Origin: Janibacter limosus
GTDB lineage: Bacteria > Actinomycetota > Actinomycetes > Actinomycetales > Dermatophilaceae
Assembly (NCBI RefSeq): GCF_004295485.1
Contig: NZ_CP036164.1
Location: forward strand, 2,542,001-2,606,000
Length of the DNA: 64,000 nucleotides
Reading direction: 5' to 3'
Shown here: one piece after another, positions 22,814 to 30,069 of the stretch
Numbering within the stretch: position 1 is the stretch's first letter
How the letters are laid out: every line of letters starts with the position of its first letter
Notes under the pieces: generated by a model
What the model was told of the DNA's origin: nothing
Databases searched by the model: none
The model's input: the letters and a program-made list of their open reading frames with translations, nothing else
Program-made: the position numbers and the translations under genes

Positions 22814-22853
22814 ACGACGCGGCCGCCGAGCAGATGCTCGGCGGCCGCGTCGT
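22814..22853 (-). terminator. Terminator or attenuator between rpmG and hadA
   Basis: Perfect 18-bp stem (arm ACGACGCGGCCGCCGAGC) with a 4-base loop, 24 bases past the rpmG stop and 26 bases before the hadA start. Because so little room is left for a hadA promoter, partial read-through seems likely. Confidence 0.8.
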
Positions 22854-22876
22854 GGCGGTGCTGGGGTACTGGAGAC

Positions 22877-23047
22877 TCAGCGGGTCTCGCGGTGCGGGGT
22901 GTGCGCACGGCACCGGTTGCAGAACTTCGACAGCTCGATGCGGTCCGGGGTGTTGCGGCGGTTCTTCTTGGTGATGTAGTTCCGCTCCTTGCACTCCGTG
23001 CACGCCAGGGTGATCTTGGGGCGGACGTCGGCGCTCTTGGATGCCAC
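22877..23047 (-). CDS. rpmG: 50S ribosomal protein L33
   Basis: A 56-residue ribosomal protein, read directly from the minus strand. It begins with GTG ([19 protein letters not shown]) and ends [11 protein letters not shown]. Two CxxC pairs (CTEC and CNRC) make it the zinc-binding type. Length and motifs match L33; the ribosome site is weak. It follows tRNA-Thr and tRNA-Met on the same strand and precedes hadA, as in mycobacteria. Confidence 0.95.
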   Translation of the reverse strand: MASKSADVRPKITLACTECKERNYITKKNRRNTPDRIELSKFCNRCRAHTPHRETR

Positions 23048-23213
23048 GGTAAGAACCTGCTCTCAGACACTTCGGGTGGTACTCGCCTGCGCCGGTCTGC
23101 GCTGGGCGGGAGGTGCGTGTGGTGCTGCAGCCCAGTGGGCACAACACAGCGACGCACAAGAATAGTCCACGGGATGCCTCGACCGGAAATCGGCGGCACT
23201 CCGCGGGACTGCG

Positions 23214-23287
23214 TAGCGGGAGCGGGACTCGATCCCGCGACCTCACGATTATGAGTCGTGCGCTCTAACCAGCTGAGCTACCCCGCC
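23214..23287 (-). tRNA. tRNA-Met (CAT)
   Basis: A 74-base cloverleaf starting GGCGGGG, with D-stem GCTC, anticodon loop CTCATAA (anticodon CAT), T-loop ATCGAGT and discriminator A. The first acceptor pair is G-U and position 1 pairs, which fits an elongator rather than an initiator. Confidence 0.95.
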
Positions 23288-23324
23288 GTGACGGACGACC
23301 CACGCCAGGCGTCGGTCGAACGAG

Positions 23325-23397
23325 AGCCCCCTGTCGGAATCGAACCGACGACCTCTTCCTTACCATGGAAACGCTCTGCCGACTGAGCTAAGGGGGC
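23325..23397 (-). tRNA. tRNA-Thr (GGT)
   Basis: A 73-base cloverleaf with acceptor GCCCCCT/AGGGGGC, anticodon loop ATGGTAA (anticodon GGT), T-loop TTCGATT and discriminator T. It lies upstream of tRNA-Met and rpmG and is probably co-transcribed with them. Confidence 0.95.
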
Positions 23398-23471
23398 GGG
23401 AACCCTCCGGACCGAAGCGATCCGGTGGACAACCTCGGGAGAGATTACACGGCAGATGCCGTGGACATGAA

Positions 23472-23507
23472 ATCGGGGGCCGAACCGCCCGCGGCCCGGC
23501 CCCCGAT
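23472..23507 (-). terminator. Terminator after the choice-of-anchor I gene
   Basis: An 11-bp stem, ATCGGGGGCCG against CGGCCCCCGAT, around a 14-base loop lies 21 bases past the stop codon. Confidence 0.75.
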
Positions 23508-23527
23508 CACCCGTCGGTGCGGGTCAC

Positions 23528-25105
23528 TCAGTGCGTGCCGACCTGCCAGATCGTCGCCGTGCCGGAGACCTCGTTGCCCACGATGAGCAGCGGGGAGCCG
23601 GTCGGCGAGTCACCCTTGGACACGAAGTGCAGGCCCTCCGGACCCAGGTCGCCGGCCGTGCCGGCCTCCGGGTCACCGTCGACGACCCGGTTGTGGGTGT
23701 AGTCGACGATCGTGGGCGCGTGCGGGTCGGTCACGTCGATCGTGATGATGCCGCTCGTGCGCTCGAGGCCGACGAAGGCGAGAGTGCGTCCGTCGACCCG
23801 ACCGATCTCGACCCCCTCGGGCTCCGGGCCCTTGTTGTCGCTGCGGTCGTCGGCGCCGTTCTCGGCGTTGTCGGCGTTGAACAGCTCGGGCGCCTGCTCG
23901 GCGACGATCTGCTCGAAGGAGTCGCCGGAGTCCCACACGAGCTCACCCGTGGCGGCGTCCCGGATGGTGACCGAGCGCCCGCCGAAGGAGTGCAGCTCGG
24001 TGTAGCCGTTCTCGCCCTTGGGCGAGGTGGAGGTGATCTTCAGCTTGCCGAGGTTCTCGTTCTCCTGCAGTTCCTGGGCGTTGGGGAAGACCTCGGGGTC
24101 GAGCTCGACGTCGCCGACCTCGAGCTCCTCCTCGAAGCCGTCGTACTCACGGGCGTCACCTTCGTTGGCCGTGATGAGGTACTCGCTGCCGCCGGCGCGG
24201 AACGACTGGACACCGTCGGGCATGTACACGCCCTTGACCGGCCAGGTGGCGATGTTGACGGCGTCGTCCTTGTTGGACGCGTCCAGCCCGAAGCCCGCCA
24301 CGGAGTGGTCCTTGGTGCCCAGGGCGTCGATGTCGGTGACCGTGGCGCTGGCCAGGTCGACGGTGGCGATCGCGTTGTTCTCCTGCAGGGTGACCCAGGC
24401 GGTGCGGCCGTTGCCGCTGATCGTCACGTACTCGGGCTCGAGGTCCTGCGCGACGGTGGCACCGGGGCCGAAGATCCGCACGCCGTCGGCGCGCAGCTCG
24501 TCGGCCTTGCCGTTCCACGCGGTGAAGTCCGCGGTGCGCACGGTGCCCTTCTTCACGTCGATGACCGAGACGCTGCCCTCGGGGTCGACCTGGCCCTCCT
24601 CGTAGCCCTCCGGCTCCCCCTCGTTGGCCACGACGGCGTACCGGCCGTTGTCGCTCAGGGCGACCATGTCGGGCAGCGCACCCGCGGTGACCGTGCGGGT
24701 CGCCTCGAGGGTGCGGGCGTCGAAGAAGGAGACGGAGCCCGGCTGCTGCTTGTCGTCGGCCTGCTGCGCGACGGCGACGACGCCCTTGGCCACGGCGACG
24801 CTGTTGGCGCCGGGGGTCTCGAGGGTGTCGACCTTGGTCGGCGCGCTCGGGTCGGAGATGTCGAGCACGTCGACGGTCCCGGCGAGGGCGTTGACGACGA
24901 AGGCGCGCTGGGTGCCCGGGTCGTGGGCGACGATCTCGGCGGCGCCCTCGTCGAAGGCGCCGGCGGCGTAGGTGCCGAGCGGGCTCAGCGTGACGTCGCC
25001 CGTGGGAGCGGCGGCGGCCAGCCCGGCACCGAGCGGGGCGACGAGGGCGGCGGACAGGGCGAGGGTGAGGGCAGCGCGGCGGGGGCGCGTGACAGGGGTG
25101 TGCAT
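23528..25105 (-). CDS. Secreted choice-of-anchor I type protein
   Basis: A 525-residue exported protein. The N-terminus (TRPRRAALTLALSAALVAPL) looks like a signal peptide, possibly Tat because of the paired arginines, with cleavage near residue 33. The mature part has repeated propeller-like strands (VVNALAGTVDVLDISDPSAP; ITIDVTDPHAP) and the SEYLITANEGDAREYDG motif typical of proteins named choice-of-anchor I. It ends without a visible wall or membrane anchor. Such proteins are often found with phosphatases or phosphate stress genes, but no activity is established for this one. Confidence 0.75.
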   Translation of the reverse strand: MHTPVTRPRRAALTLALSAALVAPLGAGLAAAAPTGDVTLSPLGTYAAGAFDEGAAEIVAHDPGTQRAFVVNALAGTVDVLDISDPSAPTKVDTLETPGANSVAVAKGVVAVAQQADDKQQPGSVSFFDARTLEATRTVTAGALPDMVALSDNGRYAVVANEGEPEGYEEGQVDPEGSVSVIDVKKGTVRTADFTAWNGKADELRADGVRIFGPGATVAQDLEPEYVTISGNGRTAWVTLQENNAIATVDLASATVTDIDALGTKDHSVAGFGLDASNKDDAVNIATWPVKGVYMPDGVQSFRAGGSEYLITANEGDAREYDGFEEELEVGDVELDPEVFPNAQELQENENLGKLKITSTSPKGENGYTELHSFGGRSVTIRDAATGELVWDSGDSFEQIVAEQAPELFNADNAENGADDRSDNKGPEPEGVEIGRVDGRTLAFVGLERTSGIITIDVTDPHAPTIVDYTHNRVVDGDPEAGTAGDLGPEGLHFVSKGDSPTGSPLLIVGNEVSGTATIWQVGTH

Positions 25106-25162
25106 GCCCGGAACCTAGGCAGCGCGCCCGCCCACCCCGGCGACGTCCGGATGAACGACGCC

Positions 25163-25597
25163 TTAATCGTCGGCGACGAGTTCCTCCAGAGATGGTCTGA
25201 GGGCGTCCGGCACCGCAGTGGGGCGCCGGGTGACGGCATCGACGAAGACGTGTGCCGAGGTCGCGAGCGCGACGAGCGCTCCGTCGCCCTGCCGCACGAG
25301 CGCGCACTCCCAGCGCACGCTCGACCGGCCGACCGACAGGGCCCGCAGGCCGACCTCGAAGGCGTCCGGGTAACTGATCTCGGCGAGGTAGCGGCAGCCG
25401 GTCTCCGGGATGAGGTTGATCGTGTCACCACCCTGCGCGACGTCGAAGTCGTGCGCCTTGAGCCAGTTGTTGATCGTCGTGTCCATCACCGAGTAGTGCA
25501 CGGCGTTGTTGACGTGGCCGAACTGGTCGTTGTCGCTCCAGCGCGTCGGGACGGTCACCCAGTGCGGGTAGCGGGCGCGGTCGAAGGTCTCACTCAC
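25163..25597 (-). CDS. Acyl-CoA thioesterase, hot-dog fold
   Basis: A 144-residue protein of the 4-hydroxybenzoyl-CoA thioesterase group, which hydrolyses acyl-CoA esters in the cytoplasm. The catalytic-Asp pattern is TRWSDNDQFGHVNNAVHYS (about residues 15-33), followed by PETGCRYLAEISYPD and VRWECALVRQ. I prefer GTG 25597, 9 bases after GTGGAGG, which overlaps the end of the Tag-like gene by 8 bases; ATG 25606 is the alternative. It is probably co-transcribed with that gene; the combination has no obvious joint meaning. Confidence 0.85.
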   Translation of the reverse strand: MSETFDRARYPHWVTVPTRWSDNDQFGHVNNAVHYSVMDTTINNWLKAHDFDVAQGGDTINLIPETGCRYLAEISYPDAFEVGLRALSVGRSSVRWECALVRQGDGALVALATSAHVFVDAVTRRPTAVPDALRPSLEELVADD

Positions 25598-26225
25598 GTG
25601 GGCCATCCTCCACCGGGGTCCCGTCCGCCCGCCACAGACCCGACGAGCCGCGGCGGTGGCTGTCGAGCAGGTGGGCGTCGACGATGCCGACCGCCTCCAT
25701 GAGCGCGAAGGCGGTCGTCGGTCCGACGAAGGCGAACCCGCGCCGCTTGAGCTCGCGGGCCAATGCCTTCGACTCGTCCGAGGTCGTGGGCACCTCGGCG
25801 ACGGCCCGTGGCATGGGCGTGCGCTCGGGACGGAAGGACCAGACGAGGTCCGCCAGCCCACCACCGTCACGAAGGGAGATGGTCGCGCCCGCATTGCGGA
25901 TCGTCGCCTCGACCTTGGCCCGGTTGCGCACGATCCCTGCGTCGGCCATGAGCCGCTCGACGTCGCGCGCTCCGTAGGCAGCGACCCGGTCGGGGTCGAA
26001 GCCGTCGAAGGCCGCCCGGAAGTTCTCCCGCTTGGCCAGGATCGTCGCCCACGACAGCCCGGACTGGAAGGCCTCGAGGCTCAGCCGCTCGAAGAGACCT
26101 CGCTCGTCGCGCACCGGCATGCCCCACTCGGTGTCGTAGTACTCGCGCATCAGGTCGCCATGGGTACCGCGCCCGTCAGCCCATGCCGGCCGGGCCAGCC
26201 CGTCCTCACCGATGACCACATCCAT
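25590..26225 (-). CDS. tag: DNA-3-methyladenine glycosylase I-like protein (Tag family)
   Basis: A 211-residue protein of the helix-hairpin-helix glycosylase superfamily that removes 3-methyladenine from alkylated DNA. It aligns along its length with E. coli Tag: YYDTEWGMPV, SLEAFQSGLSWATILAKREN (with the catalytic-region Glu), ERLMADAGIVRNRAKVEA and RRGFAFVGPTTAFALMEAVG. Oddly the zinc site of E. coli Tag (Cys4, His17, His175, Cys179) is mostly gone: no N-terminal Cys, Tyr in place of His17, and Ser in place of the last Cys. It is therefore a zinc-free variant. It is divergent from the ParA-like gene, 39 bases away. Confidence 0.85.
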   Translation of the reverse strand: MDVVIGEDGLARPAWADGRGTHGDLMREYYDTEWGMPVRDERGLFERLSLEAFQSGLSWATILAKRENFRAAFDGFDPDRVAAYGARDVERLMADAGIVRNRAKVEATIRNAGATISLRDGGGLADLVWSFRPERTPMPRAVAEVPTTSDESKALARELKRRGFAFVGPTTAFALMEAVGIVDAHLLDSHRRGSSGLWRADGTPVEDGPRE

Positions 26226-26264
26226 GCCTGCATCGTGCCGCACTGCGACGGCTCGGGTGACAGC

Positions 26265-27017
26265 ATGACGGTCATGAAGATCATCGCCTCGTACAGCATC
26301 AAGGGTGGGGTCGGTAAGACCACCGCCGCGGCCAACCTCGCCTGGCTCGCTGCCGCGGACGGACGACGCGTCCTGCTGTGGGACCTGGACCCGCAGGGCG
26401 GCGCCACCTGGCTCTTCAAGGTCAAGGCCAAGGTGAAGGGGGGCGGCGAGGCGCTCGTGGCCGGCAAGCTCGACATGGCCGACGCGATCAGGTCGAGCGA
26501 CTTCGACAACCTCGACGTGCTGCCCTCCGACTTCTCCTACCGCAACCTCGACCTGCTGCTCGATGCCGAGAAGAAGCCGACCCGCACGCTGGGCCAGCTC
26601 CTCGACGGCCTGTCCAAGAAGTACGACATCGTGATCCTCGACTGCGCCCCGAGCGTCTCCCTCGTGTCGGAGAGCATCGTCCGCGCGGCCGACCTCGTCC
26701 TCGCCCCGGTCATGCCCTCGCCGCTGTCGATGCGCACCCTGGACCAGCTGCGCGAGTTCATCGGCGACACCAAGGGCAAGTCGCCGAAGCTGCTCGCCTT
26801 CCTGTCGATGGTCGACCGCCGCCGGCGTCTGCACAAGGACCTCGTCGACGAGCTCCCCGGCTCACGCCCTGATGTCGCCAAGACCTTCATCCCGGCGGCG
26901 AGCGCGGTGGAGCAGATGGGCGTGCACCGTGCTCCGATCGTCCAGTGGCAGCCGCGCTCGGCTGCGGCGATCGCCTACCAGGACCTGTGGCGCGAGGCGC
27001 GCAAGCGCCTGAAGTGA
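26265..27017 (+). CDS. Orphan ParA/MinD family ATPase
   Basis: A 250-residue P-loop ATPase. The deviant Walker A is SIKGGVGKTTAAANLAWLAA with both lysines, the switch region is LWDLDPQGGATWLF, and Walker B-like DIVILDCAPSVSLVSE follows. Family members form ATP-dependent dimers that position DNA or protein cargo. No ParB, centromere-like array or plasmid gene lies nearby, so cargo is unknown. The start may be 26265 or ATG 26274; neither has a strong ribosome site. It is divergent from the glycosylase-like gene. Confidence 0.85.
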   Translation: MTVMKIIASYSIKGGVGKTTAAANLAWLAAADGRRVLLWDLDPQGGATWLFKVKAKVKGGGEALVAGKLDMADAIRSSDFDNLDVLPSDFSYRNLDLLLDAEKKPTRTLGQLLDGLSKKYDIVILDCAPSVSLVSESIVRAADLVLAPVMPSPLSMRTLDQLREFIGDTKGKSPKLLAFLSMVDRRRRLHKDLVDELPGSRPDVAKTFIPAASAVEQMGVHRAPIVQWQPRSAAAIAYQDLWREARKRLK

Positions 27018-27133
27018 CCCTCGGCCATGACCGCGGAGCCGGCCCGGGTGTGACCTGACCAATCCGTCCTCGCCGTCGGCGACGAACCACAGTCATCGGT
27101 CCGGCACACGGATCAGCGACAAGGGAGTCCGCC

Positions 27134-27793
27134 ATGAAGTTCCGTCTGCTCGGCCTGGCCGCCATCGTCACCGCCTCGACCTTCGCCGCCTCGGGTGCGG
27201 CCGTCGCCGCGCACGACACCAACCCGTCCGCGAAGGTCGCCTCGTACTCCTACGGCCTGACCGCCGTCCAGGCCGCCAGCGTGCCCGGCTCCGCGGCCGA
27301 GGGCAGCACCCGGATCACGTCCCTGCCCAACGGCAAGGTCCGTGTCCAGGTCGAGGCCTGGGGCCTGGCCCCGGGCCTGCCCCACGCCATGCACCTGCAC
27401 GGCGTCGACGGTCCCGCCAAGGACATGGCCTGCCCCGGCCCGGCGGCTGACGCCGACGGGGACGGGTACGTCTCCGTGTCCGAGGGGGCGCCCTTCTACG
27501 GCGGCATCCTCGCCTCCCTGACCACGAGCGGTCCGACCGATGCCGGCCACGCCCTGGACCTGGCCCACTTCGCAACCGCTGACGCCGACGGCCACCTGAA
27601 GTACAGCCGCACCTTCACCAACGAGTCCGCGCTGGCCAACGCCGACACGGTGCAGGTCGTCGTCCACGGCATCGACGTCAACGGCAGCGGGACCTACGAC
27701 CTCGCCGGTGCGGGCGAGGCTCCCCTCGTGCCCGGGTCGGGCGTCCCCTTCGAGGCGACCATGCCCGTGCTGTGCGGTGGTGTCGCCAACTGA
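27134..27793 (+). CDS. Secreted CHRD/SOD-like protein with an EF-hand loop
   Basis: A 219-residue exported protein with a signal peptide (LLGLAAIVTASTFAASGAAV, cleaved near residue 26). GLPHAMHLHGVDGPAKDMAC around residues 81-100 resembles the His-rich strand of CHRD and Cu/Zn superoxide dismutase-like domains. Residues 106-117 (DADGDGYVSVSE) form a canonical 12-residue EF-hand calcium loop. Two cysteines (100 and near the C-terminus) could pair. No enzyme activity can be assigned. GACAAGGGAG precedes the ATG. It is monocistronic with a terminator downstream. Confidence 0.7.
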   Translation: MKFRLLGLAAIVTASTFAASGAAVAAHDTNPSAKVASYSYGLTAVQAASVPGSAAEGSTRITSLPNGKVRVQVEAWGLAPGLPHAMHLHGVDGPAKDMACPGPAADADGDGYVSVSEGAPFYGGILASLTTSGPTDAGHALDLAHFATADADGHLKYSRTFTNESALANADTVQVVVHGIDVNGSGTYDLAGAGEAPLVPGSGVPFEATMPVLCGGVAN

Positions 27794-27834
27794 GGCACCC
27801 TCGTTCCCCGGCGACCACGGTCGGAGATCGCATG

Positions 27835-27870
27835 ACGAAGGCCCCCGGGAGTGAACCCGGGGGCCTTCGT
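27835..27870. terminator. Terminator between the EF-hand protein gene and tRNA-Tyr
   Basis: Perfect 15-bp stem (arm ACGAAGGCCCCCGGG) with a 6-base loop between converging transcripts; ends in CCTTCGT. Confidence 0.88.
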
Positions 27871-27879
27871 GCACGTGGG

Positions 27880-27962
27880 TGGCAGGTGAAGGATTCGAAC
27901 CTTCGTAGGGATAACCCGACGGATTTACAGTCCGTTTCCATTGGCCGCTCGGACAACCTGCC
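27880..27962 (-). tRNA. tRNA-Tyr (GTA)
   Basis: An 83-base class II tRNA with acceptor GGCAGGT/ACCTGCC, anticodon loop CTGTAAA (anticodon GTA), a long variable arm and T-loop TTCGAAT; discriminator A. It is divergent from yajQ. Confidence 0.95.
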
Positions 27963-28042
27963 GTGTGCGTCTGGAAGGATAGCAAGCCGATCCCCCTCCA
28001 ACGCAATTCCGGCACCAACTTCCCCGAAGGAGCCACCAGCAC

Positions 28043-28537
28043 ATGGCCAGCAGCAGCTTCGACATCGTCAGCAAGGTCGACCGCCAGGAGGTCGACAACG
28101 CGCTCAACCAGGCCGCCAAGGAGGTCACCCAGCGCTACGACTTCAAGGGTGTCGGTGCGTCCATCGAGTGGAGCGGCGACAACGTCGTCATCAAGGCCAA
28201 CAGCGCCGACCGGGTCCTGGCCGTGCTCGACGTCTTCGAGTCCAAGCTCATCCGTCGCGGTGTCTCGCTGAAGAACATCGACTTCGGGGAGAAGGAGCCG
28301 CAGGTCTCCGGCAAGGAGTACGTCCTCTCTGGCCCCACCAAGGAGGGCATCGACCAGGACAACGCCAAGAAGATCTCCAAGATCATCCGCGACGAGGGCC
28401 CCAAGGGGATCAAGCCCCAGATCCAGGGCGACGAGCTGCGCGTGACGGGCAAGTCGCGCGACGAGCTCCAGGAGGTCATCTCGCTGCTCAAGGGCAAGGA
28501 CCTCGACGTGGCGCTGCAGTTCGTCAACTACCGCTGA
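28043..28537 (+). CDS. yajQ: YajQ family nucleotide-binding protein
   Basis: A 164-residue protein of the YajQ family, with [20 protein letters not shown] at the start, [17 protein letters not shown] and the C-terminal [12 protein letters not shown]. In proteobacteria some members bind cyclic di-GMP and modulate transcription; a general nucleotide- or RNA-binding role is all that can be said here. It is monocistronic. GAAGGAG precedes the ATG. A strong terminator follows. Confidence 0.93.
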   Translation: MASSSFDIVSKVDRQEVDNALNQAAKEVTQRYDFKGVGASIEWSGDNVVIKANSADRVLAVLDVFESKLIRRGVSLKNIDFGEKEPQVSGKEYVLSGPTKEGIDQDNAKKISKIIRDEGPKGIKPQIQGDELRVTGKSRDELQEVISLLKGKDLDVALQFVNYR

Positions 28538-28540
28538 CCG

Positions 28541-28590
28541 ACGACGAACCGGCCGTGGCGACCTCGTGGTCACCACGGCCGGTTCGTCGT
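28541..28590. terminator. Terminator between yajQ and the converging MFS gene
   Basis: Perfect 18-bp arms (ACGACGAACCGGCCGTGG and complement) around a 14-base loop. Confidence 0.8.
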
Positions 28591-28619
28591 TCCGGCTACC
28601 CCGCGCCAGCAGGCCGTCG

Positions 28620-29966
28620 TCACACGGCGAAGACCGCCTCGACCTCCGGCTCCGCCGCATCGCGCGTGCGGTCGTGCCGGACGAGCATCTTGCTCAGCAG
28701 CGGCACGAGGACCAGGCCCAGGGTCGTGGCGGCCACGAGGACCCACAGCCCGGACGAGGGTGATCCGGTCGCCTCCTCCGTCAGGCCGAAGGCGTAGGGC
28801 CCGACGAAGCCACCGGTCAGCCCGATGGTGTTGACGAAGGCCAGCCCGGCCGCGGCCGCCACACCACCGAGGCGTGCCATGAGCACGGACCAGTAGAGCG
28901 GCTGCACCCCGACGATGAAGAGCATCGTCACGCTGAGGATGACCATCTTGGCCACCGGGTTGTCGACCGCGATGAAGACGAGCGCGAAGACGATGGCCGC
29001 TGCCGTCGTGATGCCGATGAGCGGCACCTCGCTCCCCGGCCTGCGCCGCAGGATCCGCGGCACGACGAGGACACCGACGACGGCACCGATGCCGACGACG
29101 CCCGAGATGAGCCCGATCATGAAGCTGTCGGTCACGTCCATCGCCTCGACGATCGAGGGGACGAAGAAGATGACGCCGTAGGTGGCGATCTGGTTCATGA
29201 AGTAGATCGCGGCGATGGTCAGCAAGAAGGGCTTGGACATCGCATTGCGGATGATCGCGCCGGGGCGCGACTCCTCGGGCTCCTCGCCCACGGCGCGGCG
29301 GGTGAGCTCGGCGGCCTCGTCGGCGTCGAGCCAGGTCGCCTTGGCCGGCGAGTTGGGCAGCACGAAGAAGATGAGGACACCGAGCAGGACTGTCGGGATG
29401 CCCTCGAGGACGAAGAGCCACTGCCAGCCGTGGAGCCCGCCGATGCCGTCCAGCTTCATCAGCGCGCCACCGATGGGGTTGGCGACGATGAAGGCCACCG
29501 ACGACGCGGTGAGGATGAGGCCGACGACCGTCGCGCGGTCCTTCTGGGCGAACCACGTCGTGATGAGGTACATGATCCCCGGGTAGAGGCCTGCCTCGGC
29601 CGCGCCGAGGAGCAGGCGCAGGACGTAGAAGACCGTCGGGCTGGAGACGAACATCATCGCCATCGTGATCAGGCCCCAGGTGACGGCGATGCGGCTGATC
29701 CACACCTTCGCCCCGACCTTGTGCAGCACCAGGTTGCTCGGCACCTCCAGCGCGGCGTAGGTGATGAAGAACAGACCTGCCCCGAGCCCGTAGGCGGCCG
29801 CGTCGATGCCGGCATCCAGCTCGAGCGAGGTCTTGGCCAGACCGACATTGGTCCGGTCGACGAAGGCCATGAAGTAGGCCGCCATGAGCAGTGGCACGAG
29901 GCGCACGAAGGCCTTCTTCGTCGCCCGGGCGTGCAGGCGGTCCGACGCCGTTGTCGGTGAGGTCAT
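28620..29966 (-). CDS. MFS transporter, anion:cation symporter type
   Basis: A 448-residue, 12-span transporter. The pattern YFMAFVDRTNVGLAKTSLEL in the first helix, then GLGAGLFFITYAALEVPSNL and AAEAGLYPGIMYLITTWF, is typical of the ACS family that imports organic acids such as tartrate, phthalate or hydroxy aromatic acids with protons. It is divergent from a CoA ligase gene, and the 103-base gap holds two copies of the island palindrome, one only 16 bases upstream of its start. Import of an acid that the island then activates with CoA is the natural inference. Confidence 0.85.
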   Translation of the reverse strand: MTSPTTASDRLHARATKKAFVRLVPLLMAAYFMAFVDRTNVGLAKTSLELDAGIDAAAYGLGAGLFFITYAALEVPSNLVLHKVGAKVWISRIAVTWGLITMAMMFVSSPTVFYVLRLLLGAAEAGLYPGIMYLITTWFAQKDRATVVGLILTASSVAFIVANPIGGALMKLDGIGGLHGWQWLFVLEGIPTVLLGVLIFFVLPNSPAKATWLDADEAAELTRRAVGEEPEESRPGAIIRNAMSKPFLLTIAAIYFMNQIATYGVIFFVPSIVEAMDVTDSFMIGLISGVVGIGAVVGVLVVPRILRRRPGSEVPLIGITTAAAIVFALVFIAVDNPVAKMVILSVTMLFIVGVQPLYWSVLMARLGGVAAAAGLAFVNTIGLTGGFVGPYAFGLTEEATGSPSSGLWVLVAATTLGLVLVPLLSKMLVRHDRTRDAAEPEVEAVFAV

Positions 29967-29982
29967 CTGGGTCTCCCATATT

Positions 29983-29996
29983 TGAATGACGATTCA
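29983..29996. promoter_or_regulatory. Island palindrome A1
   Basis: TGAAT-GACG-ATTCA, a perfect palindrome upstream of the MFS gene. Its centre is 23 bp from A2, close to two helical turns. Confidence 0.7.
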
Positions 29997-30005
29997 GGTC
30001 ATATT

Positions 30006-30019
30006 TGAACTTGGATTCA
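30006..30019. promoter_or_regulatory. Island palindrome A2
   Basis: TGAAC-TTGG-ATTCA, 50 bases upstream of the CoA ligase start. It matches the sites near 45.1, 48.3, 53.6 and 57.5 kb. Confidence 0.7.
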
Positions 30020-30069
30020 TATACGTGTCAAGGGCCACATTCCGACCGGTTGGTCGGTAGCCTGCACCA

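Noticed and set aside
26265..27017. Plasmid or prophage partition locus
   Set aside because: No ParB, replication, integrase or phage gene is nearby, and flanking genes are ordinary chromosomal ones.
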